Assembly (NCBI GenBank): GCA_018830765.1
Contig: JAHJRJ010000281.1
Location: 1 to 13,796 of the forward strand
Reading direction: 5' to 3'
Source of the DNA: Bacteroidota bacterium
GTDB lineage: Bacteria > Bacteroidota > Ignavibacteria > UBA10030 > BY39
DNA length: 13,796 nt
Of this stretch, positions 1-7,486 are shown piece after piece (the stretch's first letter is position 1; every line of letters starts with the position of its first letter). The position numbers were made by a program, and so were the translations under genes. Below the pieces are notes generated by a model that saw only the letters and a program-made list of their open reading frames with translations, ran no database searches and had not been told where the DNA came from.

Positions 1-1047
1 ATTGTATAGCGTTAAAGATATATAATCATCTTCAGGTATTTCATAATATATAGTTGTTGAATTATTAAATGGATTTGGATAGTTATTGATATAAATAACA
101 TTTGGAAGACTGGTGTTATTATCTTTAACTGATACAATGGGATTTTCAAAGGCCAATGTGGCAATTGCACCAATTCCCAATTTAGCTATATTATAAAAAT
201 AAGTTAAATTAAATTTATCAATTCGGTCATCGCTACTATGGTAATATGGATTATAATCTCCGCCCCAATAAGCTTGACAAAATTCAATTGCACTGTAATT
301 GAATAACCAAAAGGATGAATGATCACTTTTATGGGTACCGGGATTGTAAACTACAGGATCAAGAGGTAGATTATATAAAGAATCAATTGTCATAAGAAGG
401 GTAGCTAAGGAGACAGAATTAGCAATATTTCGTGTATGGATATCCATTAATCCGTCGTTATTGCTGTCCCAACCACCCATTTCAAAATTGAGGACTCCTT
501 GAATGTCCATATTATTTGAATTAGCACTAGCAGCAAAATATCTACTTCCAATTCCACCGTATTCTTCCTCGTCCCATAGAGCATAAATTATTGTGTAATC
601 GAATTGATAATTCGAAAGTATTCTAGCAGCTTCTAAAACTCCAGCAACCCCACTGGCGTTATCATCAGCACAATGTTCCGTTACTGCATCATAATGAGCA
701 CAATAAATAAAATATATATCAGGGAAAGCCGTACCTCTTTGTATTGAATAGATATTTCTACCAAATTCACTATATCTTTGATCGTATGTTTCCAATTCAT
801 AGCTTTCTAATTTTTGCTTTATATAATCAGCAGCCAAATCATTTCCCAAGTAGCTTATTCTATGTGAGATTAATACTGTGGTATCAGATATCATAACAGA
901 ATCTTCACCAGAAAGAATACGAACGAAAGAGACTAAAGAATCTAAATTAGCTTGATTCATTAAGTCTTCAATGAAAGGATTATGGTTTTGGCAAAACAAA
1001 AAAGAAGTAAAAATGAACTGCGCAAGTATTAGAATTTTTAATTTCAT
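1..1047 (-). CDS. Secreted M28-family zinc aminopeptidase with T9SS sorting domain (3' truncated)
   Basis: Reading from ATG at 1047 (complement) there are 349 codons without a stop, running off the window edge. Residues 1-20 form a Sec signal peptide ending ...FLFCQ. The M28 metal-ligand set is visible: H118 and D120 in AHYDA, D128/D129 in ADDNASG, the E160/E161 pair in WDEEEYG, E189 or D194 in NFEMGGWD, the SDHSSFW motif near 241-247, and H270 in YHSSDDRIDKF. Such enzymes use two zinc ions to remove N-terminal residues from peptides outside the cytoplasm. Residues about 322-349 (NNYPNPFNNSTTIYYEIP) match the start of the type A C-terminal sorting signal for type IX secretion, so the protein is probably exported and surface-attached or released. 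No strong Shine-Dalgarno is present, which is common in this phylum. Family assignment is confident; substrate is unknown. Confidence 0.9.
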   Translation of the reverse strand, partial: MKLKILILAQFIFTSFLFCQNHNPFIEDLMNQANLDSLVSFVRILSGEDSVMISDTTVLISHRISYLGNDLAADYIKQKLESYELETYDQRYSEFGRNIYSIQRGTAFPDIYFIYCAHYDAVTEHCADDNASGVAGVLEAARILSNYQFDYTIIYALWDEEEYGGIGSRYFAASANSNNMDIQGVLNFEMGGWDSNNDGLMDIHTRNIANSVSLATLLMTIDSLYNLPLDPVVYNPGTHKSDHSSFWLFNYSAIEFCQAYWGGDYNPYYHSSDDRIDKFNLTYFYNIAKLGIGAIATLAFENPIVSVKDNNTSLPNVIYINNYPNPFNNSTTIYYEIPEDDYISLTLYN

Positions 1048-1074
1048 AATTGTAGTAGATAACTTAATTATGCC

Positions 1075-1214
1075 ACCTAACGGCGTTGCAACTGATCCTT
1101 CGACTGCGCCCCTCGATAAACTCGGGACAAGCTCAGGACAAGCCCGCCGCCCAGAATTTACCCGCCGTAGTTTTAGGTAGGCGGGCAACAATGCAGCACT
1201 GAAAAGCCAACGCC
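1075..1214. other. Possible decayed attC-like site (weak)
   Basis: ACCTAAC at 1075-1081 fits the integron core-site consensus RYYYAAC (complement GTTAGGT, consensus GTTRRRY). It is followed by GGCGTTG (1082-1088), which has an exact inverted partner CAACGCC at 1208-1214. The 140-bp span is in the attC size range, and the peptidase ATG lies 28 nt beyond the core, as cassette genes often do. However, no GTTRRRY follows the right arm (AATAATT instead), and the interior is REP-like. It is listed only because real attC-like sites occur later in the window. Confidence 0.2.
1142..1186. repeat. REP-like inverted repeat
   Basis: GCCCGCC (1142-1148) pairs exactly with GGCGGGC (1180-1186). An alternative left arm CCCGCC (1161-1166) pairs with GGCGGG (1180-1185). 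The GC-rich stem in an AT-rich spacer suggests a dispersed intergenic palindrome rather than a terminator, since no T-tract follows on either strand. Confidence 0.45.
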
Positions 1215-1350
1215 AATAATTTATTAATAACTTCGTTTTGTCAAACACACTTTAAAGAGCAACTTACTTTTGTCAACGCAACTATTTGCAAATCAAAATG
1301 ACCGCATCGAAGAGGCGGGCGGGTTGATTTGGTGGTTATGTGTAAATTTT

Positions 1351-1935
1351 TTAGACTCTTCCTTCTAATAATGCCTTCTCCAATAAATCATCAACTCCCA
1401 AATCTTTAGACCAATACCAAAGATATGCTTTATCTAACAAATCACCTTGAACTTTTATTACTCCTACAACATCTTTCCATTGACGTTCAGATACACAACC
1501 ACCTGACTTATACCATTCTAATTTGCTAAGAATAATATCTTCAGCTGAACAAAAATATACTTTAACTGAATCTGGTTCGTCCGAAATACTATCTTTTCGT
1601 TTTCTCTCGAATGCCATTTTTTGAAACGATCTTTCTTTCAGAATAAACACATCAATTTTTAACATCGTATCAAGGTGAATAAGATTGAATGATGAATTAT
1701 TTTTTATTGCATCTGAAATCATATTTTCATCTATAAAGTAATTTGTTTTTAATTTTTTGACTAGCAAGTTTACTTGGTTTTGCCTACAATCAGATACTAA
1801 ATCAATATCCATTGTTGCACGCGCAATTCCATAAACTGAACTTGCTACTGAGCCACTGATATAATACAATATCCCTAAATCTTCAAATGCTTTTACTACT
1901 GGTTCTAAAGCATCTTGGATTTCATTTTTTTTCAT
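1351..1935 (-). CDS. MNT-fold nucleotidyltransferase-like protein (possible TA component)
   Basis: 194 aa. An N-terminal nucleotidyltransferase signature is readable: G28-S29 in ISGSVASSVYG, the paired acidic residues D43 and D45 in TMDIDLV, and a third acidic residue D95 in LKIDVFIL. The C-terminal half contains AEDIILSKLEWY and SERQWKDVVGVI, as in DUF6036/AbiEii-like nucleotidyltransferases, some of which act as toxins by adding nucleotides to tRNA or proteins. The start is fixed by an ATGA overlap with the upstream small gene (1932-1935), implying translational coupling. Fold and catalytic motif are seen directly. A toxin or nucleotide-adding role is inferred from family and context; the target is unknown. 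Confidence 0.7.
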   Translation of the reverse strand: MKKNEIQDALEPVVKAFEDLGILYYISGSVASSVYGIARATMDIDLVSDCRQNQVNLLVKKLKTNYFIDENMISDAIKNNSSFNLIHLDTMLKIDVFILKERSFQKMAFERKRKDSISDEPDSVKVYFCSAEDIILSKLEWYKSGGCVSERQWKDVVGVIKVQGDLLDKAYLWYWSKDLGVDDLLEKALLEGRV

Positions 1936-2207
1936 AAATTACTTTGTTTTAAGAATGTTTGAAGCCTATCAGCCATTTCATTGCCGTAATGGTATTTAAC
2001 AAAAAGTATATCCTTTTCTTGTTCGCTTAAATTTGGGTTTGCACGTGAGATTGCTCTCCGGGAAAGTTTTATCATTGATGCAGTAAAAGACTGTATTTGA
2101 TTAAATTTCATTGAAATAGACATTTTTCGAAGAAGTGAGATGAGAATTCTTTCAACTTCGGGATTTGTATCGATTGACTGAGTTACCATAAAAATTTTTC
2201 TTTGCAT
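1932..2207 (-). CDS. Small helical protein paired with nucleotidyltransferase (antitoxin-like, unrecognised)
   Basis: About 91 aa from ATG at 2207. The frame stays open to a TTG at 2237, and another ATG lies at 2189 (MVTQSIDTNPE...). None has a good Shine-Dalgarno: an AGGAGG at 2273-2278 is about 35 nt too far upstream. I choose 2207 provisionally; 2189 is equally plausible. The sequence is basic and apparently all-helical, with RRAISRANPNLSEQEKDILF and YHYGNEMADRL as its most distinctive stretches. It overlaps the next gene by 4 nt. I do not assign a named domain. Its pairing with a minimal nucleotidyltransferase suggests a partner or antitoxin, but this is inference. Confidence 0.6.
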   Translation of the reverse strand: MQRKIFMVTQSIDTNPEVERILISLLRKMSISMKFNQIQSFTASMIKLSRRAISRANPNLSEQEKDILFVKYHYGNEMADRLQTFLKQSNL

Positions 2208-2270
2208 TCTATTTATTACAGTTTTTCCATCTTCCAAATATTTAAAGTCAAATTCTTTTAAAGTAGTTTG

Positions 2271-2308
2271 AACCTCCTAAAAATCCTTTCACAAATCTTC
2301 AGGAGGTT
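2271..2308 (-). terminator. Hairpin after the HMG-CoA operon
   Basis: AACCTCCT (2271-2278) and AGGAGGTT (2301-2308) form a perfect 8-bp stem with a 22-nt loop, just past the stop codon of the DUF35 gene at 2318. The loop is long and no clean T-tract follows, so it is a weak terminator candidate. It also contains AGGAGG, but no usable start codon lies at the right distance. Confidence 0.35.
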
Positions 2309-2317
2309 TTGATTTAC

Positions 2318-2707
2318 TTATATTACTACCGCCTTATACCCGTAACACAAAATCCCGGCTTTGCCGTCTTCTTGGATTTTACGGAGCACAAGCTTCACCT
2401 TCTGCCCAATTTGTAATGTATCGACATCGACGTCTGCAATTTGGGTGGTGATTTTTACTCCATCTTCCAATTCGACAATGCCAACAGCGATAGGAGTCTC
2501 TTTAGAAAACCTATCAGCCGCAACGCGCAGGATTGTGTAAGTTAATAACTTACCTTCATCTTTTAAAACGACGTTATCGAACTTCTGTCCTTTACATTTC
2601 GGACAAACAAGTCGCGGCGGGAAATTAATATGTCCGCAACTTACGCATTTGTTTGCTTCGAGTCGGAACCTTTGCGGAACCTCGCGATGATATCTTGCCG
2701 TAATCAT
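2318..2707 (-). CDS. DUF35 Zn-ribbon/OB-fold protein (acyl-CoA complex scaffold)
   Basis: 129 aa from ATG at 2707, which overlaps the thiolase stop (ATGA at 2704-2707) and is preceded by GGAGG inside the thiolase 3' end; this decides the start over the longer frame beginning at 2734. Four cysteines form a rubredoxin-like zinc ribbon: C21/C24 (KCVSCG) and C35/C38 (VCPKCK). The remaining ~80 residues (LTYTILRVAADRF... GQKVKLVLRKI) fit the OB-fold of the DUF35 family. In archaea the homologous protein joins acetoacetyl-CoA thiolase to HMG-CoA synthase and lets the intermediate pass between active sites. Position directly after those two genes supports the same role here. Confidence 0.88.
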   Translation of the reverse strand: MITARYHREVPQRFRLEANKCVSCGHINFPPRLVCPKCKGQKFDNVVLKDEGKLLTYTILRVAADRFSKETPIAVGIVELEDGVKITTQIADVDVDTLQIGQKVKLVLRKIQEDGKAGILCYGYKAVVI

Positions 2708-3855
2708 TTGACCTCCAATATATGTATTACACAACTTGCTCCCGAACCGCCCATATTCTGAGCCATACCAATTCGGGCATTCTTAACTTGACGCGCTCCC
2801 GCTTTTCCACTAAGCTGTTCATACACCTCGATTATTTGCGCAATTCCAGTAGCGCCAACGGGATGACCTTTCGATTTCAATCCACCGCTTGTGTTAATTG
2901 GCATCTTTCCGCCCTCAAGTGCAGTCAATCCTTTCTCAACAGCCTCGCCACCTTTGCCTTTCTCGAAGAAACCTAAATCTTCAGATACAACAATTTCTGC
3001 AATCGTGAAGCAATCGTGAACTTCACAAAGATTGACATCGGTCGGTTTTATACCCGCCATTTTATATGCTTTCTCTGCTGCTTTCACAACGGAACCGATT
3101 GTCGTGAAGCTTGGTCGGCTGTGAAGCGCAATTGTATCGGATGCTTGTGATGATGCAATTACGCGAATGAGCGGCTTCTTTAAATTTCTTGCAACTTCAG
3201 CGGAGACGAGAATTACCGCAGCGCCGCCATCACTCACGGGTGAACAATCGAGCAGCCCGAGGGGGTCCGCAACACGTGTTGAGTTCAGAACTTGTTCAAG
3301 AGTTACTTCAAAACGGAACTGAGCATTCGGATTTTTTGCTCCGTTGCGATGATTCTTCACCGCAACTGCTGCGAGCTGCTGACGCGTAGTTCCATACTGA
3401 TGCATATGAGCTTTTGCAATCATTGCATACAAACCGGGGAAAGTTACTCCGTGATATACTTCGTATTCTTGGTCTGCCGCCGTTGCAAGAGCATCGGTTA
3501 CGTCTGCACCGTCGGTCATCTTCTCAACGCCTCCGGCAAGCACGATATCACTTGCACCCGATGCAACTTCGAGATAAGCTTGACGGAACGAAACTCCGCC
3601 CGATGCGCAAGCCGATTCAACTCGTGTAGCCGGAACCGGATTTACACCAAGGTAATCAGCCATCACCGCGCCTAAATGTTCCTGTCCGACAAACAACCCT
3701 GAAGACATTGCGCCTACATAAAGAGAATCTATGTACCCGACACCTGCATCTTCGATTGCTTTCAATCCTGCTTCCACAAAAATATCCTTGATTGATTTTT
3801 CCCAAAGTTCGCCGAACTTCGTCATTCCTGCGCCTATTACAAATACGTCTCTCAT
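2704..3855 (-). CDS. Acetoacetyl-CoA thiolase, archaeal/SCP2-like type
   Basis: 383 aa, close to the usual length. It would condense two acetyl-CoA to acetoacetyl-CoA, or run in reverse. Visible residues: acylated cysteine C83 in VESACASGG, H280 and C282 in EVHDCFT, H331 in KGHPVGATG, and a C-terminal NMGGSGASCVIHIL. The absence of a CxG motif near the C-terminus separates it from the bacterial AtoB/FadA thiolases and places it with archaeal and SCP2-type enzymes. AAGGAGG lies just upstream of the ATG. The gene starts 13 bp after the HMG-CoA synthase stop and overlaps the DUF35 gene by 4 bp. A broader beta-ketoacyl-CoA thiolase activity cannot be excluded. Confidence 0.88.
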   Translation of the reverse strand: MRDVFVIGAGMTKFGELWEKSIKDIFVEAGLKAIEDAGVGYIDSLYVGAMSSGLFVGQEHLGAVMADYLGVNPVPATRVESACASGGVSFRQAYLEVASGASDIVLAGGVEKMTDGADVTDALATAADQEYEVYHGVTFPGLYAMIAKAHMHQYGTTRQQLAAVAVKNHRNGAKNPNAQFRFEVTLEQVLNSTRVADPLGLLDCSPVSDGGAAVILVSAEVARNLKKPLIRVIASSQASDTIALHSRPSFTTIGSVVKAAEKAYKMAGIKPTDVNLCEVHDCFTIAEIVVSEDLGFFEKGKGGEAVEKGLTALEGGKMPINTSGGLKSKGHPVGATGIAQIIEVYEQLSGKAGARQVKNARIGMAQNMGGSGASCVIHILEVK

Positions 3856-3868
3856 AGTCCGGTCCTCC

Positions 3869-4915
3869 TTATTCGTTTAGTTTAATTTTTCTACGGAACT
3901 TCGCATACTCGCCGTAGTTCAAATAAATTTTATTGTTGTCTAATAACTCGCGTGTCTTAACCGCGCGGTCTTGGACTTTTGTTATCTCATCTGTAACGCG
4001 GAAAATAAAACCATCGCTGCCGGCGCCAGAACCGAACGACACCATAAAAATTAAATCGCCGGGTTTGGCGACATCAAGAATTGCAGCCAATCCTGTGGGC
4101 GATGAGCCGGAATAAGTGTTTCCCATATACGGCACAAGCCATCCGGTTTCGATTTGTTCTTTCGTAAAGCCGAGTCGCTTTCCGACTTCCATCGGGAATT
4201 TACCGTTCGGCATATGGAAGACGGCATACTTAAAATCTTTTGGTGATATTTTAGATTTTTCTAACAAAGCTATTCCGGCACCTATTATGTGTCTGAAGTA
4301 TGCCGGTTCGCCCGTGAATCTTCCGCCGTGTCGTGGATAGTATTCGCCTTCACGCCGCCAGAAATCAGGCGTATCGGAAGTGTAGGAATGTGTGAAAAGA
4401 ATTTCCGCCACAACCTTTTCTTTACCCATAATGAATGCCGCGCCGCCAGCAGAAGCTGAATATTCAAGCGCATCTCCCGGTGCGCCTTGCGATGTATCGG
4501 CGCCGATGCCCATTGCGTATTTCATTTCTCCTGCTTTTACGAGACTGTATGCAACGAACATTGCCTCGCTTCCTGCTTTGCAAGCAAACTCATAACTTGC
4601 CACGTGAACATCAGGACCAATACCGAGCGCATCGATTAAAATAGTTCCGCTCGGTTTCACTGCATACGGATGCGATTCCGAGCCGATGTAAACCGCGCCG
4701 ATTTCTTGCGGATTGATTTGCGCACGACGAACAGCGTTCTTGGCAGCTTCGACAGAAATTGTTATTGTGTCCTCGTCCATACCGGGGACTGTTTTTTCGT
4801 TTAATTGTAATCCTCGAACGATAGCAACAGGATCCGAACCCCACTGTTTTGCTATCACCTCAGCTTTAATGCGATACCTTGGGAGGTATGCGCCGTAACC
4901 TACTATGCCGACCAT
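3869..4915 (-). CDS. Hydroxymethylglutaryl-CoA synthase, archaeal type
   Basis: 348 aa, the length of archaeal HMG-CoA synthases, and the N-terminus MVGIVGYGAYLPRYRIK is strikingly like the methanogen enzymes. It condenses acetyl-CoA with acetoacetyl-CoA to HMG-CoA, the committed precursor step of the mevalonate pathway. The Glu-Cys-His catalytic set is readable: E80 in GSESHPYAVKPSG, C112 in EFACKAG and H234 in FHMPNGKFP. GADTSQGAPGDALEYSASAG, DTPDFWRREG, YPRHGGRFTGEPAYF and MVSFGSGAGSDGF are further family blocks. AAGGAGA lies before the ATG. It is first in a three-gene operon with thiolase and DUF35. HMG-CoA reductase is not in the window, so the end product (isoprenoids or another use of HMG-CoA) is unproven. 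Confidence 0.92.
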   Translation of the reverse strand: MVGIVGYGAYLPRYRIKAEVIAKQWGSDPVAIVRGLQLNEKTVPGMDEDTITISVEAAKNAVRRAQINPQEIGAVYIGSESHPYAVKPSGTILIDALGIGPDVHVASYEFACKAGSEAMFVAYSLVKAGEMKYAMGIGADTSQGAPGDALEYSASAGGAAFIMGKEKVVAEILFTHSYTSDTPDFWRREGEYYPRHGGRFTGEPAYFRHIIGAGIALLEKSKISPKDFKYAVFHMPNGKFPMEVGKRLGFTKEQIETGWLVPYMGNTYSGSSPTGLAAILDVAKPGDLIFMVSFGSGAGSDGFIFRVTDEITKVQDRAVKTRELLDNNKIYLNYGEYAKFRRKIKLNE

Positions 4916-4967
4916 AATTTCTCCTTAAATGATTTGTTTTAAAATTTATTAAATATGCCTTTGCGTA

Positions 4968-5068
4968 CTTTGCGTCCTCTGCGTCTCTGTGTTTAAAAAT
5001 CTTAATCGCAAAGGCGTCCCGCCATTCGGCGGGATAAACTCTGAGCGCAGAGATTATAGATTATTTAC
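4968..5068. repeat. 101-bp direct repeat, copy A (3' side of the GxxExxY gene)
   Basis: This aligns without gaps to 5439-5539, with about 10 mismatches in 101 positions. It contains CTCTGCGTCTCTG at one end, CGCAGAG near the other, and a hairpin TCCCGCC/GGCGGGA (5017-5023/5028-5034) in the middle. It overlaps the last codons and stop of the GxxExxY gene. A short extra CTTTGCGTA at 4959-4967 repeats its left edge. Confidence 0.85.
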
Positions 5069-5431
5069 AACTCTTTTAATTCCTAATTTAAGTTGCTCAA
5101 CATGGAAATTTATCATCAGTTCTAAGCGTTTATCGAGCAACCTTAAATAGGTTAACAATTGAGCGTATACAACTGTTGGTACTATTTCGATTGCTTTAAG
5201 TTCTACGATTACTTTATTTTCAACAAGAAAATCAAGGCGGTAACCACAATCTAATTTAACGTCGCGATATACCAACGGGATCGGTTTTTGTCTTTCAAAC
5301 TCAATCCCTTGCGCTCTAAATTCAGCTGCAACACATTCTTCATATGCACTCTCAAGTAATCCAGGACCGAGAGCTTTATGAACTTCAATCGCACTTCCAA
5401 TTACTTTTTTCGATATTTCATTCTCTGTCAT
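5054..5431 (-). CDS. GxxExxY protein (PD-(D/E)XK-like)
   Basis: 125 aa, typical for the family. The naming motif is G24-LLE27-SAY30, and a nuclease-like D67...E77-L-K79 (YRLDFLVENKVIVELKA) resembles a PD-(D/E)XK core. Biochemical function is not established for the family. AAAGGGG, supplied by the edge of repeat copy B, precedes the ATG; the stop codon lies in copy A. The gene is thus embedded between two copies of one repeat, between aspS and the HMG-CoA operon. This suggests that gene and repeat travel or duplicate together. Family assignment is firm; role and mobility are inference. Confidence 0.85.
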   Translation of the reverse strand: MTENEISKKVIGSAIEVHKALGPGLLESAYEECVAAEFRAQGIEFERQKPIPLVYRDVKLDCGYRLDFLVENKVIVELKAIEIVPTVVYAQLLTYLRLLDKRLELMINFHVEQLKLGIKRVVNNL

Positions 5432-5438
5432 ATATCCC

Positions 5439-5539
5439 CTTTGCGTCCTCTGCGTCTCTGCGTTTCAAATTATTAACCGCAGAGGCGTCCCGACATTCGG
5501 CGGGATAAACTCCGAACGCAGAGATAATAGATTATTTAC
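5439..5539. repeat. 101-bp direct repeat, copy B (5' side of the GxxExxY gene)
   Basis: About 90% identical to 4968-5068. Its central hairpin is damaged (TCCCGAC in place of TCCCGCC). Read on the minus strand, it begins with GTAAATAATCTA, the same bases that encode the terminal VNNL of the GxxExxY gene in copy A, but the following TAA stop has become TTA. It therefore carries a relic of a gene end with no gene body in front of it. Confidence 0.85.
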
Positions 5540-5563
5540 GATCACCAATTTTGTAAAACTTCT

Positions 5564-7327
5564 TCATACAATTTTTATATGCAACTCTTTTAACTGCTCA
5601 GGATCGACTTCCGAGGGTGATTCGTCCATCAACGACATACCGCTTGTTGTTTTTGGGAATGCAATAACATCCCGAATCGATTTTTCCCCCATTAACAGCA
5701 TGCAGATTCTATCGAAGCCGAAAGCGATTCCACCGTGCGGTGGTGCGCCGAAGCGGAATGCTTCGAGCAAGAAGCCAAATTTTTTCTTTGCCTCATCTTC
5801 TTCTATTCCAAGCAGCTTAAGCATCTTACTCTGTAATTCACGGTCGTAAATGCGAATGCTTCCGCCTGCAATCTCATTTCCGTTCAATACCAAATCGTAA
5901 GCGCGTGCTCTTACCTTTTGCGGATCTGATTCTAGTAACTCTACATCTTCAATCATCGGTGATGTAAACGGGTGATGCACTGCAACGAATCGCTTTTCCG
6001 CCGGCACATATTCAAGCAAAGGAAATTCCGTTACCCATAACAGATTGAATTTCGTCTCGTCAATCAGATTCAGACGCTTTGCCATTTCGAGTCGCAATGC
6101 ACCTAAAACTGTGTATGCCTTGCTCCATTCATCCGATACGAGAAAAATCAAATCACCCACGTTTGCATTCATTCTTTGCCGGATTGTTTCTAAAATCTCT
6201 TTACCTAAAAATTTTTCAACGGGAGTTTCGATGCCGTTCTCATTTACTCGCATCCAAACCAATCCGCCCGCACCTGATTTTTTTACAAAGTCTGTTAAGA
6301 CATCAAGTTGGTTGCGTGTGTAACTGGCACAACCCGGCGCTACAAACCCGGCAACAACTCCCCCTTTTTTAATCGTTTCACTAAAGACTTTAAATTCAAC
6401 CTTCGAAGCAACATCATTTATATTCGTAAACTTTAAACCGAATCTCGTGTCGGGCTTATCCGAACCATACGTCTCCATAGCTTCTTTGTGTGTCAAAGTC
6501 AGGAAAGGGGTTTTTATCTCTATCCCTTTAATTTCTTTGAACATTCGATTCATTAAACCTTCTACCATCATAAAAATATCGGACTCATCAACGAACGACA
6601 TCTCAACATCGATTTGTGTGAATTCTGGCTGTCGGTCGGCGCGCAAGTCTTCGTCCCTGAAACATTTTACAATCTGAAAATATCTATCGAAGCCAGCTAC
6701 CATCAGAATCTGTTTGTAAGTTTGCGGCGATTGCGGGAGCGCATAAAACTTTCCGTGATGCACACGACTCGGCACAAGATAATCTCGCGCACCTTCGGGT
6801 GTGCTTTTCATCAAAATCGGAGTTTCGACTTCAATAAAATTTAATTCATCGAAATAGCTGCGGGTAACTTGATACATTCTGTGGCGCGTAATTAAATTTT
6901 GTTGTATCGGAGCTCTTCGTAAATCTAAGTAGCGATACTTTAACCGCAGTTCTTCATTGACTTCGATTTCATCTTCGATAGCAAAAGGCGGTGTATCGGC
7001 TTTGCTTAATACCACTAATTCACCAGCGGCAACATCTATTTCGCCGGTGGGGAGATTAGGATTTGCCGTACCATCAGGGCGTTGTTCTACAATGCCTGTT
7101 ATAGAAACTACATATTCACTTCGTAAGTCGCCAGCAGCTTCATGAGTTTTACCGTTGTGCTGAGGGTTAAAAACGATTTGAGTTTTTCCGTATCTATCTC
7201 GCAAGTCTATGAAGATTACACCCCCCAAGTCCCGACGTGTATCCACCCAACCGTTAAGAGTTACTCGTTGACCAATGTTTTCTGTTCTTAATTCACCGCA
7301 ATTGTGAGTACGTTTATTGTATTTCAT
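5564..7327 (-). CDS. aspS: Aspartyl-tRNA synthetase, bacterial type
   Basis: 587 aa, full length for bacterial AspRS. It charges tRNA-Asp (or, if non-discriminating, also tRNA-Asn) with aspartate in the cytoplasm. The N-terminal OB-fold anticodon-binding domain covers roughly 18-110 (VTLNGWVDTRRDLGGVIFID). Class II motif 1 is near 165-172 (IEVETPIL), motif 2 near 223-240 (FRDEDLRADRQPEFTQID), the bacterial GAD insertion lies between about 290 and 420, HHPFTSP follows, and motif 3 is GGIAFGFDRICMLL near the C-terminus. The start is the ATG at 7327, which lacks a strong Shine-Dalgarno. It is divergent from deoC across a 159-bp promoter region. The sequence does not settle whether it is discriminating. 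Confidence 0.97.
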   Translation of the reverse strand: MKYNKRTHNCGELRTENIGQRVTLNGWVDTRRDLGGVIFIDLRDRYGKTQIVFNPQHNGKTHEAAGDLRSEYVVSITGIVEQRPDGTANPNLPTGEIDVAAGELVVLSKADTPPFAIEDEIEVNEELRLKYRYLDLRRAPIQQNLITRHRMYQVTRSYFDELNFIEVETPILMKSTPEGARDYLVPSRVHHGKFYALPQSPQTYKQILMVAGFDRYFQIVKCFRDEDLRADRQPEFTQIDVEMSFVDESDIFMMVEGLMNRMFKEIKGIEIKTPFLTLTHKEAMETYGSDKPDTRFGLKFTNINDVASKVEFKVFSETIKKGGVVAGFVAPGCASYTRNQLDVLTDFVKKSGAGGLVWMRVNENGIETPVEKFLGKEILETIRQRMNANVGDLIFLVSDEWSKAYTVLGALRLEMAKRLNLIDETKFNLLWVTEFPLLEYVPAEKRFVAVHHPFTSPMIEDVELLESDPQKVRARAYDLVLNGNEIAGGSIRIYDRELQSKMLKLLGIEEDEAKKKFGFLLEAFRFGAPPHGGIAFGFDRICMLLMGEKSIRDVIAFPKTTSGMSLMDESPSEVDPEQLKELHIKIV

Positions 7328-7376
7328 TTACGAAAAGCCCGATTATGATAAAAAATAAGGATTTAAATTCAGCGTT

Positions 7377-7404
7377 AATATACTAAACGAGGGCTTATTT
7401 TCAA
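7377..7404 (-). promoter_or_regulatory. Candidate sigma70-type promoter for aspS
   Basis: On the minus strand TTGAAA (7399-7404) is followed after 16 nt by TATATT (7377-7382), about 50 nt upstream of the aspS ATG. Both hexamers are close to consensus, but chance matches are common in AT-rich DNA. Confidence 0.4.
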
Positions 7405-7414
7405 AATATTGATG

Positions 7415-7442
7415 TTGTTTATTTCATTTTTTTTCATATATT
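7415..7442 (+). promoter_or_regulatory. Candidate promoter for the deoC operon
   Basis: TTGTTT (7415-7420), 16-nt spacer, TATATT (7437-7442), ending 44 nt before the deoC ATG. Moderate match in an AT-rich divergent spacer. No operator-like palindrome is evident. Confidence 0.3.
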
Positions 7443-7486
7443 TAGACATTAACAAACAACGGTTTCTCAAAAATTCATAATTAAAG

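Larger units (their letters stand above)
1048..1350. other. Repeat-rich spacer without a gene
   Basis: No convincing coding region lies here. The part at 1096-1190 is GC-richer than its surroundings and contains REP-like sequence: GGACAAGC occurs twice around 1125-1143, and GCCCGCC at 1142-1148 is an exact inverted partner of GGCGGGC at 1180-1186. A second CCCGCC at 1161-1166 can pair with the same right arm. GGCGGGC recurs at about 1314. The rest, 1215-1350, is AT-rich and shows no clear promoter or terminator. The ORF at 971-1180 on the plus strand is antisense to the peptidase and then runs through the repeat, so it is not called. Confidence 0.6.

Noticed and set aside
971..1180. 69-codon plus-strand frame
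   Set aside because: It starts antisense inside the M28 peptidase signal region and ends in REP-like repeat sequence.
7335..7396. AAGCCC (7335-7340)/GGGCTT (7391-7396) as a terminator or operator between aspS and deoC
   Set aside because: A 6-bp stem with a 50-nt loop is too weak, and both genes are transcribed away from it.
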